NCBI RefSeq assembly: GCF_038806765.1
Contig: NZ_CP152389.1
Coordinates: 4,464,001-4,528,000 of the forward strand
Source: Mucilaginibacter sp. CSA2-8R
GTDB lineage: Bacteria; Bacteroidota; Bacteroidia; Sphingobacteriales; Sphingobacteriaceae
Length of the DNA stretch: 64,000 nt
Direction: 5' to 3'
A program made the translations under genes and the position numbers. The notes below the pieces were generated by a model. The model was given only the letters and a program-made list of their open reading frames with translations, did not search any database and had not been told where the DNA came from. Positions within the stretch are counted from its first letter, which is position 1, and every line of letters begins with the position of its first letter. Positions 34,647 through 43,151 of this stretch are shown here, piece by piece.

Positions 34647-35525
34647 ATGAGTGTTCTCGTAAATAAAGATTCTAAAGTAATTGTTCAGGGTTTTACCGGT
34701 AACGAAGGTACTTATCATGCTTCACAAATGATTGAGTACGGTACCCAGGTGGTAGGTGGTGTTACGCCAGGTAAAGGCGGCCAACAGCACTTAGAGCGCC
34801 CGGTGTTCAATACCGTAAAAGACGCGGTTGACCAAACCGGTGCCGACGTATCTATAATTTTTGTACCTCCTGCGTTTGCTGCCGATGCTATAATGGAAGC
34901 TGCAGAAGCCGGCATTAAAGTAATTGTTTGTATTACCGAAGGTATTCCAACCAAGGATATGATCCAGGTGAAAGAATACTTAGTAGGTAAAGACTCACGC
35001 TTGATTGGCCCTAACTGCCCGGGTGTAATTACTGCCGACGAGGCTAAAATTGGTATTATGCCAGGCTTTATCTTTAAAAAAGGTAATGTAGGCATCGTAT
35101 CAAAATCAGGAACTTTAACTTACGAAGCAGTTGACCAGGTAGTTAAAGCCGGCTTAGGCGTTACTACTGCTATTGGTATTGGCGGCGACCCTATCATTGG
35201 AACACCTACTAAAGAAGCGGTTGAACTGTTAATGAACGACCCCGAAACTCATGGCATTATCATGATTGGTGAAATTGGCGGTGGTATGGAAGCTGAAGCC
35301 GCCCACTGGATTAAAGAACATGGTACTAAACCGGTAGTAGGCTTTATTGCCGGCCAAACAGCGCCTCCAGGCCGTCGTATGGGTCACGCTGGTGCTATTG
35401 TTGGCGGGGCTGATGATACTGCTGCTGCAAAAATGAAAATTATGACTGAGTGCGGTATCCGCGTAGTAGAATCACCAGCCGAAATTGGTGCTGCTATGGC
35501 CGAAGAGCTGGCTAAATTAGCATAA
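34647..35525 (+). CDS. sucD: Succinyl-CoA synthetase alpha subunit
   Basis: 292 aa. Catalyses succinyl-CoA + ADP/GDP + Pi to succinate + NTP in the TCA cycle together with SucC. CoA-binding fold at the N terminus (VIVQGFTGNEGTYHASQMIEYG, GGVTPGKGG), ligase domain with the phosphohistidine in GRRMGHAGAI (His247). The beta subunit gene is not adjacent; separate sucC and sucD loci occur in this phylum. Confidence 0.96.
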   Translation: MSVLVNKDSKVIVQGFTGNEGTYHASQMIEYGTQVVGGVTPGKGGQQHLERPVFNTVKDAVDQTGADVSIIFVPPAFAADAIMEAAEAGIKVIVCITEGIPTKDMIQVKEYLVGKDSRLIGPNCPGVITADEAKIGIMPGFIFKKGNVGIVSKSGTLTYEAVDQVVKAGLGVTTAIGIGGDPIIGTPTKEAVELLMNDPETHGIIMIGEIGGGMEAEAAHWIKEHGTKPVVGFIAGQTAPPGRRMGHAGAIVGGADDTAAAKMKIMTECGIRVVESPAEIGAAMAEELAKLA

Positions 35526-35530
35526 GCTAC

Positions 35531-35560
35531 AAAGAGACAAGAATCAAGAGCCAAGAACTG
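35531..35560. repeat. Interspersed GAATCAAGAGCCAAG-type repeat
   Basis: Purine-rich repeat built from (A)AGA(N)CAAGA units right after sucD. Related copies lie at 55263-55295 (in ispG) and 58816-58860. Confidence 0.5.
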
Positions 35561-35590
35561 ATATTTTGCAGGCTCAACATATAACATTAC

Positions 35591-35624
35591 AAAAAATCCC
35601 GGTCAGGTTTGGCCGGGATTTTTT
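35591..35624 (+). terminator. sucD terminator
   Basis: AAAAAATCCCGG (35591-35602) / CCGGGATTTTTT (35613-35624), 10-base loop, with T run. Confidence 0.88.
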
Positions 35625-35791
35625 GTTTAGGTATGTGTGTATGCAAATAAAATTATTGGGTTTAGGGCAGGCTATTTTTCGTTTGTGATAGCTAAATGCT
35701 TTCTGCATGCAAGCATAATCGACCTATAGCGCCATGCTTAGAATGTCAAAGTTTGTTATTACCTTTCAACTGTAATTCAACCTATTACTTT

Positions 35792-36667
35792 ATGAAATCA
35801 TTGCTCTTATTGTTGAGCCTGCTTACAGCCACTTTGGGGTTTGCCAAAATACCTGAACCGCAAAAAAACACCTATGTAAATGATTATGCTCATGTGCTTT
35901 CGAAAAAGCAGATTGAGGTGCTTAATGAACGTATCAGGAAGTTTGAAAATAAAACTACCGTACAGTTAGCCGTTGTATTAGTAAATTACGTACCATCTGA
36001 TTATACTATTGATGAATTTGCAACAGTGATCGGCCGGAGGTGGCATGTAGGCACTAATGATAACGGCTTAGTTTATGTTTTGGCCATTAAACAACGTTTG
36101 CAGCGTTTAGAAGTAGCCCGAAATTTACAGGCGACTATTACTGATGCGGATGCAGAACAAATATTAGATACCGTCAAAGCCAATTTAAGAAGCAAACATT
36201 ATGGGAGCGCTATCTACAATATTGTAGAGGCATCAGACCGCACAATTGCTAATGCACATCCTTATGAGTCGGTAAAAACTGACGACAGCGCAACCACTGA
36301 AAATGTCGCAACCTCGCATTCTACAGCCCGAGACAATACCGGCGGAATAGTTCTGGGATGTTTTTTAGTGTATTTAATTATCGTTTACTTTTATAACAAG
36401 GGTAAACCAAGTCAAGGGTATTTTGGTAGCTCTAACTCTTACAATAGCTCAAATTATAACAGTCATATTATCATTCAGTCAAATAATCGAAGCAGTGGTT
36501 GGGGCAGTTCCAGATTAAGCTCCGGTTCTTCAAACGACAACGGTAGCTCAAGCTCTGATAGCAATTCAGGAAGCAGTTACGGCAATTGGGGTAGTACCAG
36601 TAGTGGCAGCAGCAGTTCTTCGTCGTCTAGCGGGTTTAATGGCGGTGGCGCTACATCAAGCTGGTAA
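35792..36667 (+). CDS. Secreted TPM-domain protein with Ser/Gly/Asn-rich tail
   Basis: 291 aa from ATG 35792, which gives the signal peptide MKSLLLLLSLLTATLGFA; an upstream in-frame ATG at 35696 would bury it. TPM domain (YVNDYAHVLSKKQIEVLNERIRKFENKTTVQLAVVLV ... YVLAIKQRLQRLEVARNLQATITDADAEQIL), a family seen in photosystem repair and bacterial phosphatase-like proteins. One C-terminal membrane segment (about residues 180-198) precedes a low-complexity Ser/Asn/Gly tail ending GGGATSSW. Confidence 0.85.
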   Translation: MKSLLLLLSLLTATLGFAKIPEPQKNTYVNDYAHVLSKKQIEVLNERIRKFENKTTVQLAVVLVNYVPSDYTIDEFATVIGRRWHVGTNDNGLVYVLAIKQRLQRLEVARNLQATITDADAEQILDTVKANLRSKHYGSAIYNIVEASDRTIANAHPYESVKTDDSATTENVATSHSTARDNTGGIVLGCFLVYLIIVYFYNKGKPSQGYFGSSNSYNSSNYNSHIIIQSNNRSSGWGSSRLSSGSSNDNGSSSSDSNSGSSYGNWGSTSSGSSSSSSSSGFNGGGATSSW

Positions 36668-36719
36668 GGTTAAATAAAATATCGTGTTCGTTTGCAGCGG
36701 CATGCAGAAACAAAGTCCC

Positions 36720-37262
36720 TTACTTAATGCCCTTTTTAACCCGGTAGTTCTTATAAATCTTTACAGCCGACATGATAATCATCGCAAAGGCAATAAGCCC
36801 TAACATGCCGTAAATCCAATCTACAGCACTTTTGAGCACTGCCAGAAATACGATAGCAAATAAAAAGATGGTGGCTACCTCGTTCCACAAACGGAGTTGA
36901 AAAGAAGTCCACTTAAAAATACCTTTACGCATTTGCTCTATCATGTTAGTGCAAATTAAGTGGTACCCTACCAGCCCAACCACAAAACAAAGCTTCACCA
37001 TCAGCCAATTTTGCTGTAGCAGGGAGTTGTCAATAAACACCATCGCTATACCGGCCAGCAGCGTCAGTATCATGGCAGGGGTAGCAATAATATTCCACAA
37101 GCGACGCTCTATGCGTTCATACTCGGCCGTTAAGATGTTGCGCTCTACCTCAGGTTTATCCTGTGCCTCGGTATGGTAAATAAATAACCGCACGCCATAA
37201 AACAGCCCCGCCATCCAGCTAACTACAAAAATAATATGTATGGCTTTAATGTAGATATACAT
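36720..37262 (-). CDS. hemJ: Protoporphyrinogen oxidase HemJ-like membrane protein
   Basis: 180 aa from ATG 37262, four hydrophobic segments. The first helix carries IKAIHIIFVVSWMAGLFYGVRLFIYH, the HemJ (formerly UPF0093/CopD) signature with its conserved histidine. HemJ oxidises protoporphyrinogen IX to protoporphyrin IX using an unknown electron acceptor. Location beside hemE strongly supports HemJ rather than the CopD copper family. It closes the haem gene run on the minus strand. Confidence 0.88.
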   Translation of the reverse strand: MYIYIKAIHIIFVVSWMAGLFYGVRLFIYHTEAQDKPEVERNILTAEYERIERRLWNIIATPAMILTLLAGIAMVFIDNSLLQQNWLMVKLCFVVGLVGYHLICTNMIEQMRKGIFKWTSFQLRLWNEVATIFLFAIVFLAVLKSAVDWIYGMLGLIAFAMIIMSAVKIYKNYRVKKGIK

Positions 37263-37269
37263 TACCACG

Positions 37270-37364
37270 CCCCCCAGCCCCCTAAAGGGGGAGTATAATT
37301 TTTAAAGTTGAAAATTCTTGTTTCATAGTCTTTTACTCCCCCTTTAGGGGGCCGGGGGGCTGGG
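37270..37364. repeat. Paired palindromic CCCCCTAAAGGGGG repeats
   Basis: Two related units lie as an inverted pair in the hemJ-hemE spacer. Each holds a CCCCCTAAAGGGGG palindrome, at about 37278-37291 and 37337-37350, with GGGGAGTA/TACTCCCC and a GCCCCCCAG-like arm. The spacer folds into a large stem-loop. This looks like a mobile palindromic repeat of the kind scattered in Bacteroidota genomes; it may also affect hemE-hemJ expression. Confidence 0.65.
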
Positions 37365-37366
37365 CT

Positions 37367-38389
37367 TTACCTATACTCCTTAATTACCTCAACGGCATAT
37401 TTCACATTGTCGAAAGGGATATCAGGCATAATACCATGACCTAAATTGAAGATGTAGCCATCCTCGTCTTTCATCCGGTCAAATAAGCGGTGGATCCGTT
37501 CTTTGATAACCGGTTTGTCTGCATATAAAATATGCGGGTCCAGGTTACCCTGTACGGCTATATCTTGCGGTAAGCGGCGCTTCATATCCAGCAAGTCAAC
37601 ATTCCAGTCAATAGAAACAACGTCGGGTTTAGCTTCCGCCATTAATGGCGCAAAAACCGAACTCCCTTTACAAAAAGAGATTACAGGAATGTCTTTACGG
37701 TTAAGCTTACTGATGATTTGCTGAATGTAGTAATGCGAAAATTCTTTATAATCGTCCCAAGCCAGTGCCTGAGCCCAGCTATCAAAAATCTGCACGGCGT
37801 TTACGCCTGCTTCAATCTGCAGGTTTAAATAATCAGCCGTTACCTGGGCAATTTTGTTCAGTAACTGATGAGCTAAGGCTGGCTGATTATGCAGCATCAG
37901 CTTAGTCAGTTTAAAGTCGCGCGATGAGCCGCCCTCGACCAGATAACTCATTACGGTAAACGGTGCGCCCGCAAAACCGATAAGCGGTATACGGCCGTTT
38001 AAACGCTGCTGTATTACTTTAATGGCATCAGCCACATATTGTAAACGATCGAGCACGTTAACACTTAAATTATCTACATCAGCCTGAGTGCGTACCGGGT
38101 TGGCAAACTTAGGCCCTACGCCTTGCGTAAAGCTTAAATCGCCGCCCATGGCTTCGCCGGTAACCAAAATGTCCGAGAATAGGATAGCCGCATCAATATC
38201 CAGCAAATCAACCGGCAGCATGGTTACATCAGCTGCAATTTCGGGCGTTTTGCACATCTCCAGAAAAGAGTATTTGTTTTTAATCTCCCAATACTGCGGC
38301 ATAAACCTGCCTGCCTGGCGCATCATCCAAACGGGTGGACGTTCGGTTTTCTGAGAAAATGCGGCTTTAATAAATAACGAATCTTTCAT
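37367..38389 (-). CDS. hemE: Uroporphyrinogen decarboxylase
   Basis: 340 aa, normal length. Removes four carboxyl groups from uroporphyrinogen III. N-terminal signature PPVWMMRQAGRFMPQYWEIKNK is the first HemE motif; GFAGAPFTVMSYLVEGG is the second. DSWAQALAWDDYKEFSHYYIQQI and NLGHGIMPDIPFDNV complete the family pattern. Sits 34 bases after the TPR gene in the haem run. Confidence 0.97.
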   Translation of the reverse strand: MKDSLFIKAAFSQKTERPPVWMMRQAGRFMPQYWEIKNKYSFLEMCKTPEIAADVTMLPVDLLDIDAAILFSDILVTGEAMGGDLSFTQGVGPKFANPVRTQADVDNLSVNVLDRLQYVADAIKVIQQRLNGRIPLIGFAGAPFTVMSYLVEGGSSRDFKLTKLMLHNQPALAHQLLNKIAQVTADYLNLQIEAGVNAVQIFDSWAQALAWDDYKEFSHYYIQQIISKLNRKDIPVISFCKGSSVFAPLMAEAKPDVVSIDWNVDLLDMKRRLPQDIAVQGNLDPHILYADKPVIKERIHRLFDRMKDEDGYIFNLGHGIMPDIPFDNVKYAVEVIKEYR

Positions 38390-38423
38390 ATATCAAAAGC
38401 AGGCTTGTGCAGCCTGCTATTAT

Positions 38424-38951
38424 TTACTTGGTATGTAGTTGTAATTCCTGTTCCAGTTTAGCTATTACGGCTTTCATCTTGGCGTTTACCTGCTCGCCTT
38501 TACCTTCGGCCAGTTGCAGGTACGCCCTGGCTTTTTCATAATTGCCCTGCCTGATGTTGATATTTACAATGTGCACCAAAGCAGCCACATGGTCGTTTAC
38601 CGAGCGTAAGGGGTATTGTGCTGCAACCTCATAGTGCTGCTCTGCCGCCTGGTACTCTTGTTTATATAAACTAACGCCGCCCATCATAAATTCGTAAAAG
38701 CCGCGTCGTTTACGGCTTAACCATTCGGGCCGGTTAATTTGCAGCAGCAAAGCCTCCGCCTTGTTGTAATCTTTAACATGAAACTGCTTAGCCGCTAAAA
38801 CAATAGTGCCCTCTTTAAAATATCCCCAAACTAAAAAGCCGGCTAATAATAGTGCAACAGCTGCCAGTTCGTAGGTTTGCCGATAGATAAAAAATGCCAT
38901 CAGCAAAACAAAAGCAGCAGCGGTAAGTATGCGGGCTTTATTGGTAAACAT
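38424..38951 (-). CDS. Hypothetical membrane-anchored TPR protein
   Basis: 175 aa. Two N-terminal transmembrane segments (about 6-22 and 28-45) are followed by TPR-like helices (AAKQFHVKDYNKAEALLLQIN, GVSLYKQEYQAAEQHYEVAAQYP, HIVNINIRQGNYEKARAYLQLAE). Scaffold role is possible. Only 5 bases after the response regulator, 34 before hemE, so it belongs to the haem operon. Function unknown. Confidence 0.75.
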   Translation of the reverse strand: MFTNKARILTAAAFVLLMAFFIYRQTYELAAVALLLAGFLVWGYFKEGTIVLAAKQFHVKDYNKAEALLLQINRPEWLSRKRRGFYEFMMGGVSLYKQEYQAAEQHYEVAAQYPLRSVNDHVAALVHIVNINIRQGNYEKARAYLQLAEGKGEQVNAKMKAVIAKLEQELQLHTK

Positions 38952-38956
38952 TAATA

Positions 38957-39661
38957 TTAATGGTGGCTATCCGTAAATTTATAACCTACACCACGAATGG
39001 AATGAAAATAAACCGGGTTTTTAGGATCGGGTTCAAAGTATTTACGGAAGGTTAGAATAAAATTATCAATAGTACGGGTAGATGGGTAAACATCGTAATT
39101 CCATACTGTTTCTAAAATTTGCTCACGCGATACAGCTTCATTACGACGCTCAATCAGCAGCTTTAGCAGCATCGTTTCTTTTTTGGTTAAAGGTGTGATT
39201 GAGCCGTCTTCGTTAATTAACTCAAACGAGTTAAAATGAATTGTTTTATCACCAATTTTATAGCTGTTAAACTCTTTAAGATCATCACCTTTAAGGCCGC
39301 GTTTTACCAGGTTATTTACCCGTAAAATAAGTTCTTCGAGGTTGAAAGGCTTGGTTAAATAATCATCTGCCCCTTTTTTAAGCCCTTGGATTTTATCCTC
39401 GTTGGTATTTTTAGCCGTCAGGAACATGATCGGCACTTCCGAGTTTTCTAAACGGATAGTTTCGGCTACTACAAAACCATCTACTTCGGGCATCATTACG
39501 TCCAATATCACCAGGTTAAAGCGTTCTTCTTTAAACTTTTGAAGTGCTTTTTTGCCGTTGTTGGCGGTAGTTACTTTATAGCCTTCCAGTTCGAGGTTTA
39601 ATTTGATGGCCTCAAGCAAATGCTCTTCATCTTCGGCCAATAAAATTCTTTTCTTATTCAT
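38957..39661 (-). CDS. PhoB-family response regulator in the haem operon
   Basis: 234 aa. Receiver with ILLAEDEEHLLEAIK, phospho-acceptor Asp54 in VILDVMMPEVDGF, lysine in KKGADDYLTKPF; winged-helix (LTKKETMLLKLLIERRNEAVSREQILETVWNYDVYPSTRTIDNFILTFRKYF...SIRGVGYKF). Adjacent to its kinase (27 bases apart). Its targets may include this operon or a general envelope regulon. Confidence 0.95.
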   Translation of the reverse strand: MNKKRILLAEDEEHLLEAIKLNLELEGYKVTTANNGKKALQKFKEERFNLVILDVMMPEVDGFVVAETIRLENSEVPIMFLTAKNTNEDKIQGLKKGADDYLTKPFNLEELILRVNNLVKRGLKGDDLKEFNSYKIGDKTIHFNSFELINEDGSITPLTKKETMLLKLLIERRNEAVSREQILETVWNYDVYPSTRTIDNFILTFRKYFEPDPKNPVYFHSIRGVGYKFTDSHH

Positions 39662-39688
39662 GTAGGTTGTGTTGAAACAAAGGTTTAA

Positions 39689-40555
39689 CTAAAATATTAC
39701 TTCAAAAACACTGCCTGCAGGCCGGTTATCACGTACCTGTATAACGGCCTGGTGTTTATCAAGAACCTGTTTTACAATGTATAAACCTAAACCCGTGCCT
39801 TTTGTGTTACGTGTTTCTTCGCTTCCTACACGGTAAAACCTTTCAAAAATACGGCTTTTTTCTTCATCTGCTATACCGATGCCATGGTCGGCTACCTGCA
39901 GGTGTACTTTGCCGCCCTTAGAAAACAGCTTTACTTCTACTGTTTCGCAAGGCTGAGAGTACTTAATGGCATTTTCAATCAGGTTGGTTACAACCGATGT
40001 TAGCGCAAACTTATCGCCGGTTACTTCAATTTTAGGCTCAATTTCGGCATTGATTAGCTGCTGATTTAAATCGCATTTGTTAATCTGCAAACGGTTAACA
40101 ATACCATCAACTAATACCGACAGGTTGAACTCCTGCTTAGGGAAAGTATACGACTGATTTTCGATTTTGGCAGCTAACAGCATATTTTCTACCATATCGT
40201 TCAGCCGGTCAATATCCAGCAAGCATTTGCCTACAAAATCATCTACCTGCTGTTTGCTTAAACTACGCTTTTGTATCGTTTCGAGATAAAGTTTAATAGC
40301 TGCCAGCGGCGATTTTAGCTCGTGGGTTACAGACAGCAAAAAGTTCTTTTTTTGATGCTGTAACCTACGCTCTTTGTTTAACGATTGATGGAACAAAAAG
40401 GCACCGCCCAGTACAATGATGATAAACATCGAGCCTTCGCCCAAAATCATGCCGGTGCGGGCCGGTTGCAAACTAATCAGCATATACCCCCACCACACCA
40501 GTTCCATCAGGGTATAAATAATCAGCGCGTAAAATATGATAAAAGGCCTTTTCAT
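39689..40555 (-). CDS. Sensor histidine kinase in the haem operon
   Basis: 288 aa, compact. Two N-terminal helices (about 4-27 and 41-57) have only a short loop between, so there is no sizeable periplasmic sensor; signals are likely sensed in the membrane or through partners. H-box VTHELKSPLAAIKLYLET (His78), N-box TNLIENAIKYSQP, G-boxes DHGIGI and GTGLGLYIVKQV. No HAMP domain seen. Starts 40 bases after hemL. Confidence 0.94.
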   Translation of the reverse strand: MKRPFIIFYALIIYTLMELVWWGYMLISLQPARTGMILGEGSMFIIIVLGGAFLFHQSLNKERRLQHQKKNFLLSVTHELKSPLAAIKLYLETIQKRSLSKQQVDDFVGKCLLDIDRLNDMVENMLLAAKIENQSYTFPKQEFNLSVLVDGIVNRLQINKCDLNQQLINAEIEPKIEVTGDKFALTSVVTNLIENAIKYSQPCETVEVKLFSKGGKVHLQVADHGIGIADEEKSRIFERFYRVGSEETRNTKGTGLGLYIVKQVLDKHQAVIQVRDNRPAGSVFEVIF

Positions 40556-40594
40556 TGTCTTAAACTAAGCAGTTAACAACGCTCCAAATTTTGA

Positions 40595-41977
40595 TTACTC
40601 TCTAAAATCGGCTTTAGCCAATGCCGCAGCATCTTCTGTTGCCGGCCGGGCTGCGCCAAATACTACATCTAAACTTTCAAAAATGACTTGTTTAGCTTTA
40701 TCTAATATAGCCGTGGTATGTGCTCCCGAAACAAAGCCAACCTCATAACCCGACGGGCCAAAATACACACCCCGGTTTATTAATTCCAAGTGCATGGTTT
40801 TAAATTTCTCCATGCTATGCGGGTCAATCTCATCAGCTTTACGAATGATTTTGCCGGCATCAAAAGCAAACCAAAAGATTGAATCTACGTGCGAGATATG
40901 TAACGGATAATTACGCTGACTAACAAACTCTACAATATCGTTTATAAATACCTTGGTTTTATTATGAAGGTCGGTATAAAAATCGGGTTTTAATAATTCG
41001 GTAAGCTGCGCTATACCAGCGGCCATGGCTACCGGGTTGCCCGATAAGGTACCAGCCTGGTAAACAGGACCTTCTGGCGATACATTACTCATAATATGAG
41101 CAGATGCGCCGTAAGCACCTACCGGCAAGCCGCCACCAATAATTTTACCATAAGTGATAATATCAGGCTGTATCTGGTATAAACCGGCAGCGCCATTAAA
41201 GCCCACCCGGAAACCTGAAATCACCTCATCAAAAATCAGTAAGGTGCCGTTTGCGGTACATGCTTCGCGCAGGTATTGTAAAAATTCCTGGTGTTGTAAT
41301 AACAATCCGTTGTTAGCCGGGATAGGCTCAATAATTACGGCAGCTATCTGGTCTTTAAAATCTTCGAAAGCTTTGGCCAACGCTTCTTTATCGTTTAAAG
41401 CGATAACAATAGTTTCGTCGGCAAATGATTTGGGTACACCGGCGGATGATGTTTCGCCGAAAGTAACCAAGCCCGAACCTGCCTTTACCAACAAGGCATC
41501 TACGTGGCCGTGGTAACAGCCTTCAAACTTTAAGATTTTATCGCGCTTGGTATAACCGCGGGCCAGCCTGATGGCCGACATTACGGCCTCGGTACCCGAG
41601 CTTACAAAACGTATTTTTTCGATGAACTTGTTATGGGTCAAAATCAATTCGGCCAGTTCGTTTTCCAATGCCGTTGGTGCACCGAACGACATGCCGTTTT
41701 GCATCACCTCGGTTACTTTATTGCGAACAGCCGGATGGTTATGGCCTAAAATTAATGGCCCCCATGATCCGCAAAAATCAATGAACTGATTATCGTCGGC
41801 ATCCCATATGTAAGCGCCGTCGCCTTTTTTAATAAATAAGGGCGTACCGTAAACAGATTTAAACGCACGCACCGGCGAGTTTACACCGCCCGGAAAATAA
41901 GTTTTTGCCTTGGCATATAATTCGGCTGATTTTGCACGACTAATTTCGGGTACGTTATTAATTTTTGATTCAGACAT
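40595..41977 (-). CDS. hemL: Glutamate-1-semialdehyde 2,1-aminomutase
   Basis: 460 aa, about 30 longer than usual through an N-terminal extension (SESKINNVPEISRAKS) and an Ala-rich C-terminal tail. PLP enzyme of aminotransferase class III making 5-aminolevulinate. KTYFPGGVNSPVRAFKSV, GSWGPLILGHNHPAV, SSGTEAVMSAIRLARGYTKRDKI and TYGKIIGGGLPVGAYG (PLP lysine about residue 278) are all present. Confidence 0.97.
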   Translation of the reverse strand: MSESKINNVPEISRAKSAELYAKAKTYFPGGVNSPVRAFKSVYGTPLFIKKGDGAYIWDADDNQFIDFCGSWGPLILGHNHPAVRNKVTEVMQNGMSFGAPTALENELAELILTHNKFIEKIRFVSSGTEAVMSAIRLARGYTKRDKILKFEGCYHGHVDALLVKAGSGLVTFGETSSAGVPKSFADETIVIALNDKEALAKAFEDFKDQIAAVIIEPIPANNGLLLQHQEFLQYLREACTANGTLLIFDEVISGFRVGFNGAAGLYQIQPDIITYGKIIGGGLPVGAYGASAHIMSNVSPEGPVYQAGTLSGNPVAMAAGIAQLTELLKPDFYTDLHNKTKVFINDIVEFVSQRNYPLHISHVDSIFWFAFDAGKIIRKADEIDPHSMEKFKTMHLELINRGVYFGPSGYEVGFVSGAHTTAILDKAKQVIFESLDVVFGAARPATEDAAALAKADFRE

Positions 41978-42058
41978 GGTATGTTTGATTGTGCTTACTT
42001 GCAGAATAATCTAACACGCAAGCCATCTATATTCTTTATCTTATGCTATCAACTTTAT

Positions 42059-43030
42059 CTATAACCACTTATTTTGCAACACTTCTTTTGCATGATAAGT
42101 AAGTATAGCTGTAGCGCCAGCACGACGTATACTGGTTAATACTTCGGTAATGACGCGCTGCTCATTCAGCCAGCCCTTTTGTATAGCCGCTTTAATCATG
42201 GCGTATTCGCCGCTTACGTTGTAGGCTGCAATGGGCAATTCGGTGTTATCTTTTAAGAGCTTGATAACATCCAGGTAAGGCAAGGCAGGTTTTACCATTA
42301 AAAAGTCAGCTCCCTCCTGCTCGTCCAAGTCTGCTTCTATCAAAGCTTCGCGCTGGTTGGCAGGGTTCATCTGGTATGTTTTTTTATCACCAAATTTCGG
42401 TGCCGAGTTTAGCGCATCACGGAACGGGCCGTAAAATGCGCTGGCATATTTGGCCGAATACGACATGATAGACACGCCGCTGTAACCATGCTGATCCAGC
42501 ACCTGGCGTATGTAACCTACGCGGCCATCCATCATATCCGATGGGGCTATAATGTCGGCACCGGCACGGGCATGGGCCAAGGCCATTTGGCCTAAAACTT
42601 CGAGTGTAGCATCATTCAAAATTTCGCCGTTTTCAACAATACCATCGTGGCCGTCGCTGCTGTAGGGGTCCATAGCTACGTCGGTAATTACACATGCTTC
42701 CGGAAACTCCTTTTTCACCTCGCGGATGGCACGCAGGTAAAGGCTTTCTTCGCGGTAGCTTTCGGTAGCCATTTTATCTTTAAGAGACTCATCAATATTC
42801 GGAAATAAGTCGAACGACTTCAACCCTAAATTCATGCAGCTTTCTACTTCGCGTAGTAAATGATCTACCGAGTACCTGAAAATGCCAGGCATTGAAGAAA
42901 CCTCACTTTTTTGATTTTCGCCATCAACAATGAACAATGGGAATATCAAATTTGCCGCGCTCACATAAGTCTCCTGCACCATCTGCCGGATCACTTCACT
43001 TTTTCTGTTTCTTCTGGGTCTTTGTAACAT
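42059..43030 (-). CDS. hemB: Porphobilinogen synthase (delta-aminolevulinate dehydratase)
   Basis: 323 aa. Condenses two 5-aminolevulinate to porphobilinogen. The metal loop reads DVAMDPYSSDGHDGIVENG, with Asp where zinc enzymes have three Cys, so it is of the magnesium type. Active-site lysine region FLMVKPALPYLDVI and PSDMMDGRVGYIR present. 81 bases before hemL start. Confidence 0.97.
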   Translation of the reverse strand: MLQRPRRNRKSEVIRQMVQETYVSAANLIFPLFIVDGENQKSEVSSMPGIFRYSVDHLLREVESCMNLGLKSFDLFPNIDESLKDKMATESYREESLYLRAIREVKKEFPEACVITDVAMDPYSSDGHDGIVENGEILNDATLEVLGQMALAHARAGADIIAPSDMMDGRVGYIRQVLDQHGYSGVSIMSYSAKYASAFYGPFRDALNSAPKFGDKKTYQMNPANQREALIEADLDEQEGADFLMVKPALPYLDVIKLLKDNTELPIAAYNVSGEYAMIKAAIQKGWLNEQRVITEVLTSIRRAGATAILTYHAKEVLQNKWL

Positions 43031-43040
43031 AAGTCTTTGT

Positions 43041-43136
43041 GTTCATGGCCAATAGTTCATGGTTCATATTTGATGCGACCCATAAACTATCAACCTTTAT
43101 TTGATTCTACGATGAACTATCATCAATGAACTATTA
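43041..43136. repeat. Degenerate TGAACTA/TTCATGG repeats in hemB-hemC spacer
   Basis: GTTCATGG-like words at 43041, 43055 and 43062, and ATGAACTAT words at 43112 and 43127, partly as an inverted pair (AATAGTTCAT at 43051 / ATGAACTATT at 43127). Looks like a decayed interspersed repeat of the type common in this group. Confidence 0.5.
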
Positions 43137-43151
43137 TCCCATTTTGGGCTT

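Noticed and set aside
37270..37364. Repeats between hemJ and hemE as a CRISPR array
   Set aside because: Two units in inverted orientation, not direct, no regular spacers and no cas genes in the window.
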